A stretch of DNA of 64,000 nucleotides from Bog-159 sp049511415. GTDB taxonomy: Bacteria; Acidobacteriota; Terriglobia; Bryobacterales; Bryobacteraceae. The position numbers were made by a program, and so were the translations under genes. The notes below the pieces were generated by a model, which did no database searches, was not told where the DNA came from, and saw only the letters and a list, made by a program, of their open reading frames with translations. Numbering within the stretch: the stretch's first letter is position 1; every line of letters starts with the position of its first letter. Below, in pieces: positions 53,488 to 64,000 of this stretch. Location: assembly GCA_049511415.1 (NCBI GenBank), contig JBEKYC010000002.1:62001-126000 (forward strand). Direction: 5' to 3'.

Positions 53488-54918
53488 ATGGGGCCGGTGC
53501 GTAGTGCTACGCTTCTGCTTGTGAGTGGCAGTACTCTTTCTGGTCTCGGAAAACTCCTGATCTTGGGTGCCCTGTCCGCTGTCATCCCGGAAGCGGCCGG
53601 CACCGATAGACCCGACTTTTCGGGATCTTACACCTTGACCGGCACCAAAGGCGCTTCCAAAACAAAGAGAGCCACGGCTTCGCTTTTGCAGGTCATCCAG
53701 ACAGGTGCCGAAATTGAGGTCAGCAGGACGTTCGACGGAAAAGCGTATCTGAATCGCCTGAAACTCGATGGCACGGAAGGCGAATACAGAAGTGAAGGCG
53801 GCGCACAAGGGACTTCTACAGCCCGGTTCAAGGGCAAGGCGCTGATTATTGATACGCAGGTGACCACGCGTCCACAGGCAAATGGACCGGCAGTTCAAAT
53901 CCACACCAGGGAACGGTGGACGCTATCATCCGATTTAAGGACGCTGATAATCCGCAGCGACGTGGACTTCCCGAACTCCGGCCTCGGCGGATTCCAGGTG
54001 ATTGAACCTTGGTCTGAAATTTACACCAGGAACCAATCACCGGTTGCGAGCCCAAGCCAGACTCAGTCCCAAAAAGATTCCGGACCTCTACGCCTCACCC
54101 TCCAAAAAGAGGCATTGGTATTTCAGATGACTGCGCCGGGTTTTGCCGTGACGCAGAATGTCACTCAGCCGGATGGTCGCAGGTATCTTCTGGCAACGAA
54201 TGAATTGTCGAACTCTGCTTTGTCAATTAAACTCGAGAGCGTAATAGGAAAAGCGACTCTCGACGGTTGCCGCGACGTATTTCGCGGTCGAACAGTGCCG
54301 GGCGGTCCGTTTAAGCTCGCAGAGATAAGCGAATCAAAAATCGGCGAAATGGCCGTACTGGAATACATGATTCCCGTGGCCAACGGCGTCGCATTAAGAC
54401 AGAAGAATCTGTTCGGTTGTTTGGTGAAGGATGACGTGTACGCGGATATTCATCTTTCCAAGGCGGGATTCAGGGATGAGGACGAACCGTCGCTGAAGGC
54501 CATTTTGGCTACGGCAATGTTTACCGGTGCAGCCGCGGATGCTGTTCTCCTCTTCGACGAAGGTAGCGCATATTTCGGGCGTGACGAATACGAGAAGGCA
54601 ATTGGACCATATCAAAAAGCGCTGGATCGAGAGAAGGCAGCGCCGAAGCTCCCTCAGCCTCAGTGGCGGGCCCTCATTGATAACTTGGCGATGGCGTACG
54701 GTATCACCGGAAGACTGGACGCGGCCGATGAAGTATTGAAGTACGGTGCGTTGAAGGAACCAGATTATCCGATGTTTTATTTCATCACGGCGGATGTCTG
54801 CGCGGAGAGGAACGATCTCGACGCCACAATGAAATTCCTCCGGCTTGCTCTGAAATTCCGGGACAATATGAACCGCGGCGAAAAGCTGCCCGATCCCCTC
54901 ACCGATGATTCATTTTAG
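53488..54918 (+). CDS. Secreted TPR-containing protein, interrupted near its 3' end by an amber codon
   Basis: The 476-residue frame has an N-terminal hydrophobic leader, a beta-rich domain (residues about 45-180, with FSGSYTLTGTKG), a central domain, and C-terminal TPR helices (GSAYFGRDEYEKAIGPYQKAL, LAMAYGITGRLDAADEVLKYG). It ends PDPLTDDSF at a TAG (54916-54918). The same frame continues directly for 29 codons (RFYENLDFRKLAAEFGKAR and PAAEDRAFS) to a TAA at 55006-55008, and that tail looks like a natural continuation. The TAG is probably a recent nonsense mutation or a site of readthrough. Base composition is lower in GC than the neighbours. Confidence 0.7.
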   Translation: MGPVRSATLLLVSGSTLSGLGKLLILGALSAVIPEAAGTDRPDFSGSYTLTGTKGASKTKRATASLLQVIQTGAEIEVSRTFDGKAYLNRLKLDGTEGEYRSEGGAQGTSTARFKGKALIIDTQVTTRPQANGPAVQIHTRERWTLSSDLRTLIIRSDVDFPNSGLGGFQVIEPWSEIYTRNQSPVASPSQTQSQKDSGPLRLTLQKEALVFQMTAPGFAVTQNVTQPDGRRYLLATNELSNSALSIKLESVIGKATLDGCRDVFRGRTVPGGPFKLAEISESKIGEMAVLEYMIPVANGVALRQKNLFGCLVKDDVYADIHLSKAGFRDEDEPSLKAILATAMFTGAAADAVLLFDEGSAYFGRDEYEKAIGPYQKALDREKAAPKLPQPQWRALIDNLAMAYGITGRLDAADEVLKYGALKEPDYPMFYFITADVCAERNDLDATMKFLRLALKFRDNMNRGEKLPDPLTDDSF

Positions 54919-55021
54919 CGCTTTTACGAGAACCTGGATTTCAGAAAACTTGCCGCCGAGTTCGGTAAGGCAAGACGGCCCGCAGCCGAAGACCGCGCCT
55001 TTAGCTAAACTAAGTGCAGCC

Positions 55022-58000
55022 ATGTATGTAACCCGCCGCTGGCTTTCCGGGCGTTTTTCCCGGCCAGCCAAGGTAGTTGTCTTACTTGCCTGCCTGGTGC
55101 CCGCCGCCCGCCCGCAAATCGTGCAATTGTTCCAATGGAAGAATGTCAATATCCACGGCATGGGCTACGTTACGGGCCTGGTGGTGCAGCCGGCCGCGCC
55201 GTTTGACGTTTACATCCGCACGGACGTGGGCGGCGCCTATCGCTTCGATCGCCCCTCCTCCAGTTGGATTCCGTTGTTGGATGGTTTGGCGACGCAGGCA
55301 GGTATTGGGACCGAGTCAATGGCGATCGATCCCGGCAATCCGGGACGCGCTTATGTGGTCATACCGCGTACCAATTCGATTGCCGGTAATGAATACCAAT
55401 ACACCGGTGAGGTAATGGTCTCCGAAGACCGCGGCGTCACATGGCGCGGCACCGGCCTGGTGCAATATGGCGTATACATCGGGCCGAATGACGATTACCG
55501 CGTGGAATCCGGCGAGCGGCTGGCGGTGGATCCCAATAATTCGAACGTGCTCTATTTCGCGTCGCGCCGCAACGGATTGTGGCAAGGTCTGCGGCAGGCG
55601 AACGCGCAATATACCTGGGCTCCGGTCTCCAGTGGCCTGCCAGCGTGGACTGCAAATCCGACCACCGACGCCGCGGGTTACACGTTCGTGCTGTATGATG
55701 CCCGGCAGACGTTGAACGGCGTGTCGCAAACCATCTATGTGGGTGTACACGGCAGTGCGGTGTGGCGCTCGGCGGACGGCGGGCAGACTTGGGCCAGCCT
55801 GGGCGGTCCTACGAATCCCTTGCGTGGGGTGGTTGCCGGCGACGGCACGCTGTACGTGAGTTGCGGCGTGACCAGCCCCGGCGCGGGGAATGTGGCGCGG
55901 TATGCGAACGGCCAGTGGACCGATATCACTCCCGGCGATAAGTCCACACCTTACACGGGAATCACGGCGGATCCGACAAACCCGGCGACGGTGATGGTCG
56001 GGCGCGACACTTCCGTCTGGCGTTCCACGAACGCGGGCGCTTCCTGGAGCCAGCAGGTGATGGCTATGAACGGCGCCGGCGATCCGTTTGTCGCCACCTC
56101 GAATTCTTCGGCTCCCAACTATTACCTTTCCACAGCCGGGGCCTCGGGCGGTATGGCCGCTCTGTACATCGATCCCGCGAATGCCAAACAGGCCTGGTGG
56201 ACCAATGGCTGGGGAGTGGCGCTCACCGCGGATGTCACCGCCAACCCGCCGTTCTGGGCCTGGCAGATGCAGAATCTGGAGGAACTGGTGGGCGTGATGG
56301 TGCGGGTTCCGCCGAAAGCGAAGGCCAGCGGCGGCGCGGACCTCGTCAGCATGGTGGAAGACATGGTCGGATTCCGGCATGCCGACCGCGACCAGGTACC
56401 AAGCACCAAGATTAGTCCATCCGGCGTGCCGTTCGATCCGAATCCGAGCTTCAGTTGGCAGACTAACATGTACGGCGGCACCACTTATCCGGTGCCATGG
56501 CCCAATGTGTCCATGGGGGCCAGCCTGGATTACAGTTACTATCAGCCCGATAACCTGGCCTTTGTGGGCAATGGAGAATGGCAGGCCTGGTCGCTCTACG
56601 GCTCGTCCAGCGACAATGGCGTGACATGGAAGGCGTTCGCCGCCGTGCCTTCCGAGCAGCTTTGGTCGGGCGGCGTCGAGCAGTTATCCACTCCGGTGAG
56701 CGGACAGATCGCCATGTCTTCCACTAATCCGCTGAACATGGTGTGGGCGCCGGCGTGGGGCACGTTTGATGGCGGATTTGACACGGCCAATTCGGCAAAT
56801 GCACCCTGGCCGCATTACACCACCGATGGCGGCAGGACCTGGAATCTGTGCATGCTGGCGAATCCACCCGCGCAACCCAATCCTTACGATCCGCAAAACA
56901 ATAACGAGGTGCACTATAACGCGCTGCCTAAATCGTGGGCCATCGGCATCAGCCCGTATGTGACCAGCAATATTCTGTCGGCGGACCGGAACGATCCAAA
57001 CGGCACGACATTTTACTATTGGGACAACTCCTTCTTTTATTACTCCACCGATGGAGGCGCAACCTGGACGACCAGCGCGGCAACGGGTTTCCCCTCCAAC
57101 ATTGTGAACGTGACCATTGCCTCCAACCCGGCCGTTTACGGGGATGTATGGATGGCGTTCGCGCGCAACGGCTGCTGTGGGACCGCGGACGTCAACGGCA
57201 ATCCGCTGTATCATTCGACGGACGGCGGAAAGACGTTCGCGACCGTGGCCGGCATCGCTTTCTGCGACAAGATCGCTTTCGGCATGGGCAACAGCCCGCA
57301 GACGCCTTTCATTTATATCCTGGGCCGCACTGCCGGCGCGGCGCGCGACGCCATCTATCAGTCGCCGGATAGCGGTCAAACATGGATTCAGATCACGAAC
57401 CCGGACACGCAGGCCATGGACAATGTGGCGCAGATGGAGGGCGACATGCGCACACCGAACCTGCTCTACCTGGCGGTCGCGGGACGCGGCATCTGGTACG
57501 GCACTCTGCCAGCTTCCGCTCCGGCCGTGCCCGCCTTTACCGCGAATGCGGTGACGAATGGCGCCAGTTTCGCGGACGGATTGACGCGCGGATCGGTAGC
57601 CACGATTTTCGGCGCCAACCTGGCTCCGGAAGGGTCCGGGACGGGGGCGGCGTTTGTACCGCTGCCGACCAGCTTGAACGGTGTGATGGTCACGGTCGAC
57701 AGCTTCCCCGCGCCGCTCTGGTACGTCTCTTCGGGGCAGATCAATTTTCAGATGCCCTGGGAGGCGGCCTTGGCGGGCACTTCCACTATTCAGATCTACA
57801 ACGGGCTGGGAGTCAGCGAGGCGGTTCCGGTGATGCTCTCGCCCTACGCTCCTGGAATTTTCGAGTATTCGCAGGCGGTGGGTGACACGGAAGGCGTGAT
57901 TACGCATGCCGATTACAGCCTTGTGTCCGCGGCCCAGCCCGCCGTGCCCGGGGAGCAGATCATTGTCTGGATGACCGGTTTCGGCGACGTAGCGGTGGTT

Positions 58001-58237
58001 CCCGACAGCGGCTTCGGAAGTCCCTTGGGCGCAACCGTGACCACGCTACCCACGGCGACGCTTTCGGGATTCGGCGTTACCGTGACTTACGCGGGCCTGA
58101 CTTACGGCGCCATCGGCCTGGCCCAAGTGCAAATCCAACTGCCCGCCACTCTACCGGCGGGCAATCCGCTGAGCTTGCAGGTCACCGCGGGCGGAACGGC
58201 GAGCCAGATGGTTCCCTTGTGGGTCAAGCAGCCCTAG
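55022..58237 (+). CDS. Large secreted GH74-like beta-propeller protein with Solibacter-type C-terminal domain
   Basis: The 1071-residue product has a signal peptide (RFSRPAKVVVLLACLVPAAR) and about 780 residues of BNR/GH74-like propeller repeats: WKNVNIHGMGYVTGLVVQP, YIRTDVGGAYRFD, and several S-x-DGG-x-TW motifs (SADGGQTWASL, STDGGATWTTS, STDGGKTFAT). Length and opening fit xyloglucanase-type GH74 proteins. The C-terminal 230 residues (VTNGASFADGLTRGSVATIF, SSGQINFQMPWE, IVWMTGFGD) match the repeat domain TIGR03437 first described in Solibacter. Likely cell-surface or extracellular glucan binding or hydrolysis. The frame also opens at 54905, but ATG 55022 gives the signal peptide. Confidence 0.85.
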   Translation: MYVTRRWLSGRFSRPAKVVVLLACLVPAARPQIVQLFQWKNVNIHGMGYVTGLVVQPAAPFDVYIRTDVGGAYRFDRPSSSWIPLLDGLATQAGIGTESMAIDPGNPGRAYVVIPRTNSIAGNEYQYTGEVMVSEDRGVTWRGTGLVQYGVYIGPNDDYRVESGERLAVDPNNSNVLYFASRRNGLWQGLRQANAQYTWAPVSSGLPAWTANPTTDAAGYTFVLYDARQTLNGVSQTIYVGVHGSAVWRSADGGQTWASLGGPTNPLRGVVAGDGTLYVSCGVTSPGAGNVARYANGQWTDITPGDKSTPYTGITADPTNPATVMVGRDTSVWRSTNAGASWSQQVMAMNGAGDPFVATSNSSAPNYYLSTAGASGGMAALYIDPANAKQAWWTNGWGVALTADVTANPPFWAWQMQNLEELVGVMVRVPPKAKASGGADLVSMVEDMVGFRHADRDQVPSTKISPSGVPFDPNPSFSWQTNMYGGTTYPVPWPNVSMGASLDYSYYQPDNLAFVGNGEWQAWSLYGSSSDNGVTWKAFAAVPSEQLWSGGVEQLSTPVSGQIAMSSTNPLNMVWAPAWGTFDGGFDTANSANAPWPHYTTDGGRTWNLCMLANPPAQPNPYDPQNNNEVHYNALPKSWAIGISPYVTSNILSADRNDPNGTTFYYWDNSFFYYSTDGGATWTTSAATGFPSNIVNVTIASNPAVYGDVWMAFARNGCCGTADVNGNPLYHSTDGGKTFATVAGIAFCDKIAFGMGNSPQTPFIYILGRTAGAARDAIYQSPDSGQTWIQITNPDTQAMDNVAQMEGDMRTPNLLYLAVAGRGIWYGTLPASAPAVPAFTANAVTNGASFADGLTRGSVATIFGANLAPEGSGTGAAFVPLPTSLNGVMVTVDSFPAPLWYVSSGQINFQMPWEAALAGTSTIQIYNGLGVSEAVPVMLSPYAPGIFEYSQAVGDTEGVITHADYSLVSAAQPAVPGEQIIVWMTGFGDVAVVPDSGFGSPLGATVTTLPTATLSGFGVTVTYAGLTYGAIGLAQVQIQLPATLPAGNPLSLQVTAGGTASQMVPLWVKQP

Positions 58238-58244
58238 GCCCCTT

Positions 58245-59666
58245 CTAAACGAGCGCTTCGCGCGGGTCAACCGGTTTTACCCGGGCGGTGTGCTGCGCCG
58301 CAACCCAAGCCTGCATGCCGCCGGCTAAGTCGGCGAGGTTTTCGAAACCATGCTGCTGCAGCAGGCTGGCGGCGATCGCGGAGCGGTAGCCCGCGGCGCA
58401 GTGAACCACCACGCGCCGTCCCCGCGGAATCTCCGCAATTCTCGCCGGCAGTTGATTCAATGGGATATTCACGCTGCCCGCGATCCGGTTTTGCACGCAC
58501 TCGCGCGGCGCACGCACGTCCAGCACAAACGGCGCCGCAGCCTGGAGTTCCTCCGCCAGTTCGTCGGGACTGGTGCGCTCGGTCGCGGCGACCAGGTCGG
58601 GCCGGCCGCTCAGCGCCAGCATTCCGTCGGCGAGATAACCGGCAATGCGATCGAATCCGATCCGGCCGAGCCGCATCACCGCCTCGTATTCGCGCCCAGG
58701 CTCGGCCACCACGACGATGGGACGTTCCCGGTCCATCACCGTGCCGGCCCAGGTGGCGTATTGGCCGCCCAGTCCGATGTTCAGACTCCCCGCCAGGTGC
58801 GCCGCCTCGAAGAACGGCGCTTCCCTGACATCCAGAAGCTGCGCGCCTTCCTTTTGCAACCGCAGAACATCGTCAACAGCCAGGGGCTTCAGGGATTGTG
58901 CGAGCGCCTGGTCGAGGGTGGGCCGCTCCTTGGTGTTCAGGACGGCGTCAAAAGCGAAATAGGATGGCGCGTCGGGCTGGTCCGCCACCACCAAGCGGAT
59001 GAACTCGTCTTTACTCATCGGTTGCAGCGCGTAATTCAGCGTGCGCTGGATGCCGATGGTGGAAAAACTCTCCGAACCGAGCGCCTTGCCGCACAGCGAC
59101 CCAGCGCCGTGCGCGGGGTAAACTCGCGTGGCGTCGGGGAGCATCAACAGTTTCGCATGCAGCGAATCGTAGAGCAGGGCCGCCAGGTCCTCCGGCCTCC
59201 AGCCTAGAGAGGCATGCAGATCGGGCCGGCCCACGTCTCCCACGAACAACGTGTCACCGGTGAGCACGGCCCACGGCTCGGGATGCTGCCCGGCATCGAA
59301 GACCGCGATGCAAACGGATTCAGACGTGTGCCCGGGAGTCTCCAGTACCTGTAGAGTGACGCTGTCGCCCAGCCGCACGGTGTCGCCGTCTGCCATCGGC
59401 GTGTGGGCATATTCCGTTTTCGCCCGCGCGCCCAAATGAATGGCGGCGCCGGCGCGGTCGCGCAATTCCAGGTGGCCGGCGATGAAGTCGGCGTGCGCGT
59501 GCGTCAGAAAAACGTGGCGAATCTCGAGCCCTTCGTTCCGGGCATCCTCCAGGTATCGATCCACGTCGCGCTGCGGGTCCACTACGGCCGCTACGCGCGT
59601 GCCTTCGTCGGCGATCAGGTACGAAGCATGCGCCAGGCAATTCAGGTAATACTGTTTGAAGATCAT
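58245..59666 (-). CDS. CstB-like persulfide dioxygenase / pseudo-rhodanese / rhodanese fusion
   Basis: The 473-residue protein has three domains. Residues 1-about 245 are a metallo-beta-lactamase fold with iron ligands His56, His58, Asp60 (THAHADFIAGH), His113 (TPGHTSES), Asp144 (VGDVGRPDL) and His186 (YPAHGAGS). Residues about 265-355 are a rhodanese fold without the catalytic Cys (VVVAEPGREYE). Residues about 368-460 are an active rhodanese with Cys423 in HCAAGYRS. This order is that of CstB, which oxidises persulfides to sulfite and makes thiosulfate. It is the third gene behind the encapsulin shell and cysteine desulfurase genes, 23 bases after the latter, and should process the sulfur they handle. 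Confidence 0.88.
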   Translation of the reverse strand: MIFKQYYLNCLAHASYLIADEGTRVAAVVDPQRDVDRYLEDARNEGLEIRHVFLTHAHADFIAGHLELRDRAGAAIHLGARAKTEYAHTPMADGDTVRLGDSVTLQVLETPGHTSESVCIAVFDAGQHPEPWAVLTGDTLFVGDVGRPDLHASLGWRPEDLAALLYDSLHAKLLMLPDATRVYPAHGAGSLCGKALGSESFSTIGIQRTLNYALQPMSKDEFIRLVVADQPDAPSYFAFDAVLNTKERPTLDQALAQSLKPLAVDDVLRLQKEGAQLLDVREAPFFEAAHLAGSLNIGLGGQYATWAGTVMDRERPIVVVAEPGREYEAVMRLGRIGFDRIAGYLADGMLALSGRPDLVAATERTSPDELAEELQAAAPFVLDVRAPRECVQNRIAGSVNIPLNQLPARIAEIPRGRRVVVHCAAGYRSAIAASLLQQHGFENLADLAGGMQAWVAAQHTARVKPVDPREALV

Positions 59667-59689
59667 CGGGTCGAGTATCCAACCTAATT

Positions 59690-61664
<1,975 letters not shown>

Positions 61665-61678
<14 letters not shown>

Positions 61679-62609
61679 GGTATTGGCCCACATGCACGTC
61701 TTCCAGCACGCCGAGTGCATCTTCAGTGAGGACCGCCACCGAACAGTATAGTGAAATCAGATAGGAGGCGATCGCCTTGTGGTCGATCCCCATGAAACGC
61801 ACGGAGAGGCTGGGCGACACTTCGCCCACCAGCCCAGGCTGAAAGAGGCCCACGACGCCCTGTTTCTTTTCACCCGTGCGCAGGAGCAGCATGCTCGTCT
61901 TTTCCTCGCCAATGGGCACCTTATCGCACGGCACCAGGGGAATCCCCCGCCAGGTGAGGAACGGGGAACCGAACAGCACTACGGTGGGTGGCGGGACGCC
62001 GCGGAAGGTGCACTCTCTCCCGAAAGCGGCGATGGCTCGCGGGTGCGCCAGGAAGAAGCAGGGTTCCTTCCAGACTTTCGCGATCAGCTCGTCCAGATCG
62101 TCCGGGGAGGGCGCGCCCGCCCTGGTTTTTACGCGCATGCCGGGCGCTACGTTGTTGAGCAGCCCGTATTCCTTGTGGTTGACGAGTTCTCTCTCCTGAC
62201 GTTCTTTGATCTTTTCGATGGTGAGCCGCAACTGCTCCTTGATCTGGTCGTGCGGGCTGCGATACAGATCGGATACGCGCGTGTGCACATCGAGCGTGGT
62301 GGTCACCGCGCTCAAGGTGTACTCTCTTGGTTTCTCCTCATAGTCCACGAAGATCTCGGGCAGTTCCACCTCCTGGTCGGGACTGCATTCGACTGTGCGA
62401 GTCCCCGGGCTAGTGGGTTTCACCTTGTTCACCCGGTATGTGCCCGCTTCCACGGGCACCCATGAAAGGAACATGACTAGCCAGCGCGGCGTGATCTGTT
62501 CCATCATGGGAACAGTCTTGGTGGTTACCGCAAGCTGGCGCGCGGCCGCTTCCCCAAGCGTGTGACGGATTGGGGACATCGAATCCTTGGATTCTGCTTT
62601 GTCGGACAT
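61665..62609 (-). CDS. Family 2A encapsulin nanocompartment shell protein (SrpI-like)
   Basis: The 314-residue protein matches the sulfur-linked family 2A shell protein along its length. Landmarks are LGEAAARQLAVTTKTVPMMEQ, the TPRWLVMFLSWVPVEAGTYRV N-terminal arm, PEIFVDYEEKPREYTLSAV, TTLDVHTRVSDLYRSPHDQI, LVNHKEYGLLNNV and the VGLFQPGLVGEVSPSLSVRF C-terminal part. HK97-fold subunits of this type assemble into a T=1 icosahedral shell. The first gene of the run, it is followed by its cargo desulfurase. Known relatives are induced by sulfur starvation and store sulfur. ATG 62609 lies behind an AGGA site. Confidence 0.93.
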
Positions 62610-62710
62610 GGACTTTTGTGATTCCTCGGAGTTGATGGTAACTTGGTTGGTTATGATGAGTCAAGGGTATACTTCTCTCTTTACCTGAATCTGGACCGAC
62701 CTTGTCGACT

Positions 62711-62746
62711 GGGATTAAACGTTTGTTTCCCACCGGACTAATCCGG
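62711..62746. promoter_or_regulatory. Two adjacent palindromes in the encapsulin/flavoprotein divergent promoter region
   Basis: GGGATTAAACGTTTGTTTCC (62711-62730) is a 20-base imperfect palindrome with a perfect AAACGTTT core. CCGGACTAATCCGG (62733-62746) is a perfect 5-bp inverted repeat with a 4-base spacer. They lie side by side in the 226 bases between the divergent starts. A possible minus-strand -35 (TTGACT, 62665-62660) for the shell gene lies further toward that gene. The palindromes are candidate operators for joint control of both directions. Confidence 0.45.
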
Positions 62747-62835
62747 CAATATTCCAGAAGGCATCGATTGGGTGTGTGTACTATGAACACATTGGGACCG
62801 TTTGGCCGCGGATATCGTCTAGGAGAACGCTGAGA

Positions 62836-64000
62836 ATGACAGTCATCGTAGTGGGAGGAGGAGCGAGTGGCGCGCTCGCCGCAGCGCAGTTACTGCTTCG
62901 CGGAGCGGAAGTCACACTGCTGGAGCCGTGTGCCGAGTTGGGGTTGGGAACGGCTTACTCAACTAATTGTCCTCTACACCTTCTGAATGTGCCCGCCGGC
63001 AACATGTCTGCATTGCCGGATGATCGGGAGCACTTCCTGCGTTGGCTGGAGCAGACATGGCCGGGGCAATATACCGCGTGTTCATTCGTTCCGCGCGGAT
63101 TTTACGGAAAGTATATTCAATCCTTCCTGGGTGGAGCGCTGCAAGCCGGCGGCGGAAAGTTCCGGCATCTGCGCGCACGGGCCGTGGGCGCACGCGCGGG
63201 GGCCGGGAAAATCGTGGTCGAGACGGAAGAGGGCGGCGCGTTGTCCGGCGACGCTGTAATTCTGGCGACCGGGGTTGCCGCGCCGGCGGCGTGGCCAGGT
63301 CTCCCCGAGGATGTGGCATCCAGCGGGCGCTTCTTCAAGACCGCCTGGATGCGGGGCGCTTTCGAGCTGCACGAGCGCCATGCTCCCGTGTTGCTGCTCG
63401 GAAGCGGACTAACGGCGGTCGATGCCCTGCTCGCGCTGCGCCATCAAGGGCATCGCGGCAAGGTGTATATGGTTTCGCGCCGGGGACTTCTGCCGCAAAC
63501 GCATCTCTTGCCGGTCACAGGTTGTATCACCTACCCGATCTGCTCCAGTTTGCGCGACCTGGCGCACCGTATGCGAACGGCGGCCGAGCAGGCAGCCGGC
63601 ATGCCGGCGGGCTGGCGCGAAGCCGTGGATTCGATCCGGCCGGAAACCAACCGCCACTGGCAGTCCCTGGAAGTCGCAGACCAGCGCCGTTTTCTCCGAC
63701 ATTTGCGGCCTTTTTGGGACTCGCACCGTCACCGCATGGCCCCGCAGATCGGGGCGGTGGTCCACCAGTCGATTCGCGACGGGAGCCTCGAAGTGCTGGC
63801 TGGGCGTACCCGCGGCTTTCGACTGCTGGGGGACGGCGTGGAGGTGAACATCGCCAGGCGTGGCCGCGCGGAAATGAGAACGTTGCACGCCGAGCGGGTT
63901 GTCAACTGCACCGGCTTTGACACCGATCTTAGCCGCAGCACGAATCCGCTGCTGCGCAACCTCGTGGAGCAAGGCTGGCTGCTCCCCGATCCGCACCGGC
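62836..64000 (+). CDS. FAD/NAD(P)-binding oxidoreductase (YdhS-like), partial
   Basis: The gene runs off the window after 388 codons. It opens MTVIVVGGGASGALAAAQLL, the FAD-binding glycine loop, continues with LLEPCAELGLGTAYST and LLNVPAGNMSALP, and later has VILATGVAAPAAWPG, a second nucleotide-binding loop in VLLLGSGLTAVDALLAL, and ERVVNCTGFDTDLS. This is the pattern of the NAD_binding_9 / YdhS-type flavoproteins. Reaction and substrate are unknown. AGGAG at 62820-62824 precedes the ATG. Divergent pairing with the encapsulin operon suggests a link to cysteine or sulfur redox chemistry, by position only. Confidence 0.82.
   Translation, partial: MTVIVVGGGASGALAAAQLLLRGAEVTLLEPCAELGLGTAYSTNCPLHLLNVPAGNMSALPDDREHFLRWLEQTWPGQYTACSFVPRGFYGKYIQSFLGGALQAGGGKFRHLRARAVGARAGAGKIVVETEEGGALSGDAVILATGVAAPAAWPGLPEDVASSGRFFKTAWMRGAFELHERHAPVLLLGSGLTAVDALLALRHQGHRGKVYMVSRRGLLPQTHLLPVTGCITYPICSSLRDLAHRMRTAAEQAAGMPAGWREAVDSIRPETNRHWQSLEVADQRRFLRHLRPFWDSHRHRMAPQIGAVVHQSIRDGSLEVLAGRTRGFRLLGDGVEVNIARRGRAEMRTLHAERVVNCTGFDTDLSRSTNPLLRNLVEQGWLLPDPHR

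Overview
This window looks like a piece of an Acidobacteriota chromosome, most likely from the Bryobacterales/Solibacter group. It is GC-rich and densely packed. The lineage markers are two long MacB/FtsX-type permeases without their own ATPase (the ADOP family), a secreted beta-propeller protein ending in the C-terminal domain first described in Solibacter (TIGR03437), decayed GloVer-type tandem repeats, and many secreted hydrolases. There are no rRNA or tRNA genes, CRISPR arrays, transposases or phage genes that I could see. The lineage is inferred from gene content, not from a phylogenetic marker.

Layout. 1-6.7 kb: an atypical response regulator (cut by the window edge), an RND metal-efflux pump without its usual partner genes, a Tat-exported esterase-like hydrolase, a frameshifted DinB remnant, a DUF2059 protein and a methyltransferase. 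6.7-17.3 kb: aldo/keto reductase, a glycosyltransferase and FkbM methyltransferase pair, a Vps62-like protein, a coniferyl-type aldehyde dehydrogenase, an ArsN1-like acetyltransferase, an Rrf2 regulator, an EamA transporter, an M28 carboxypeptidase and a VapBC pair. 17.3-21.9 kb: an operon of a DeoC homologue lacking the Schiff-base lysine, an aldehyde dehydrogenase and an ADOP permease. 21.9-27.0 kb: a complete tolQ-tolR-tolA-like-tolB-pal-cpoB operon, divergent from a penicillin-binding protein. 28.5-30.9 kb: a two-gene ABC exporter.

30.9-32 kb holds no intact gene. It contains a decayed GloVer-repeat gene and, just upstream on the same strand, a structured RNA-like element ending in an intrinsic terminator. 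32-41.3 kb: a heparinase-like protein, a secreted Ig-like protein, a second ADOP permease, a CHASE3-like/GGDEF diguanylate cyclase, an MIO aromatic amino acid lyase, a small secreted protein and a TonB protein. 41.6-55 kb: two methyltransferases, a sigma-54 activator with an unrecognised N-terminal domain, GH127, a BAAT-type hydrolase, DUF427, TPR proteins, an FKBP isomerase and an M14 peptidase. One TPR gene has an in-frame amber codon near its end. 55-58.2 kb: a GH74-like secreted protein.

The most interesting system is at 58.2-62.8 kb. Three genes on the minus strand encode a family 2A encapsulin shell protein, a SufS-type cysteine desulfurase with an approximately 250-residue Ala/Pro-rich cargo extension, and a CstB-like persulfide dioxygenase/rhodanese fusion. 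The likely sequence of events is that desulfurase inside the shell takes sulfur from cysteine, the compartment stores or handles it, and the third enzyme oxidises or transfers the persulfide. The extension carries three copies of a short (G/D)LF-x2-P motif that may be the docking element. A divergent flavoprotein gene shares an intergenic region containing two palindromes, candidate operators for joint control.
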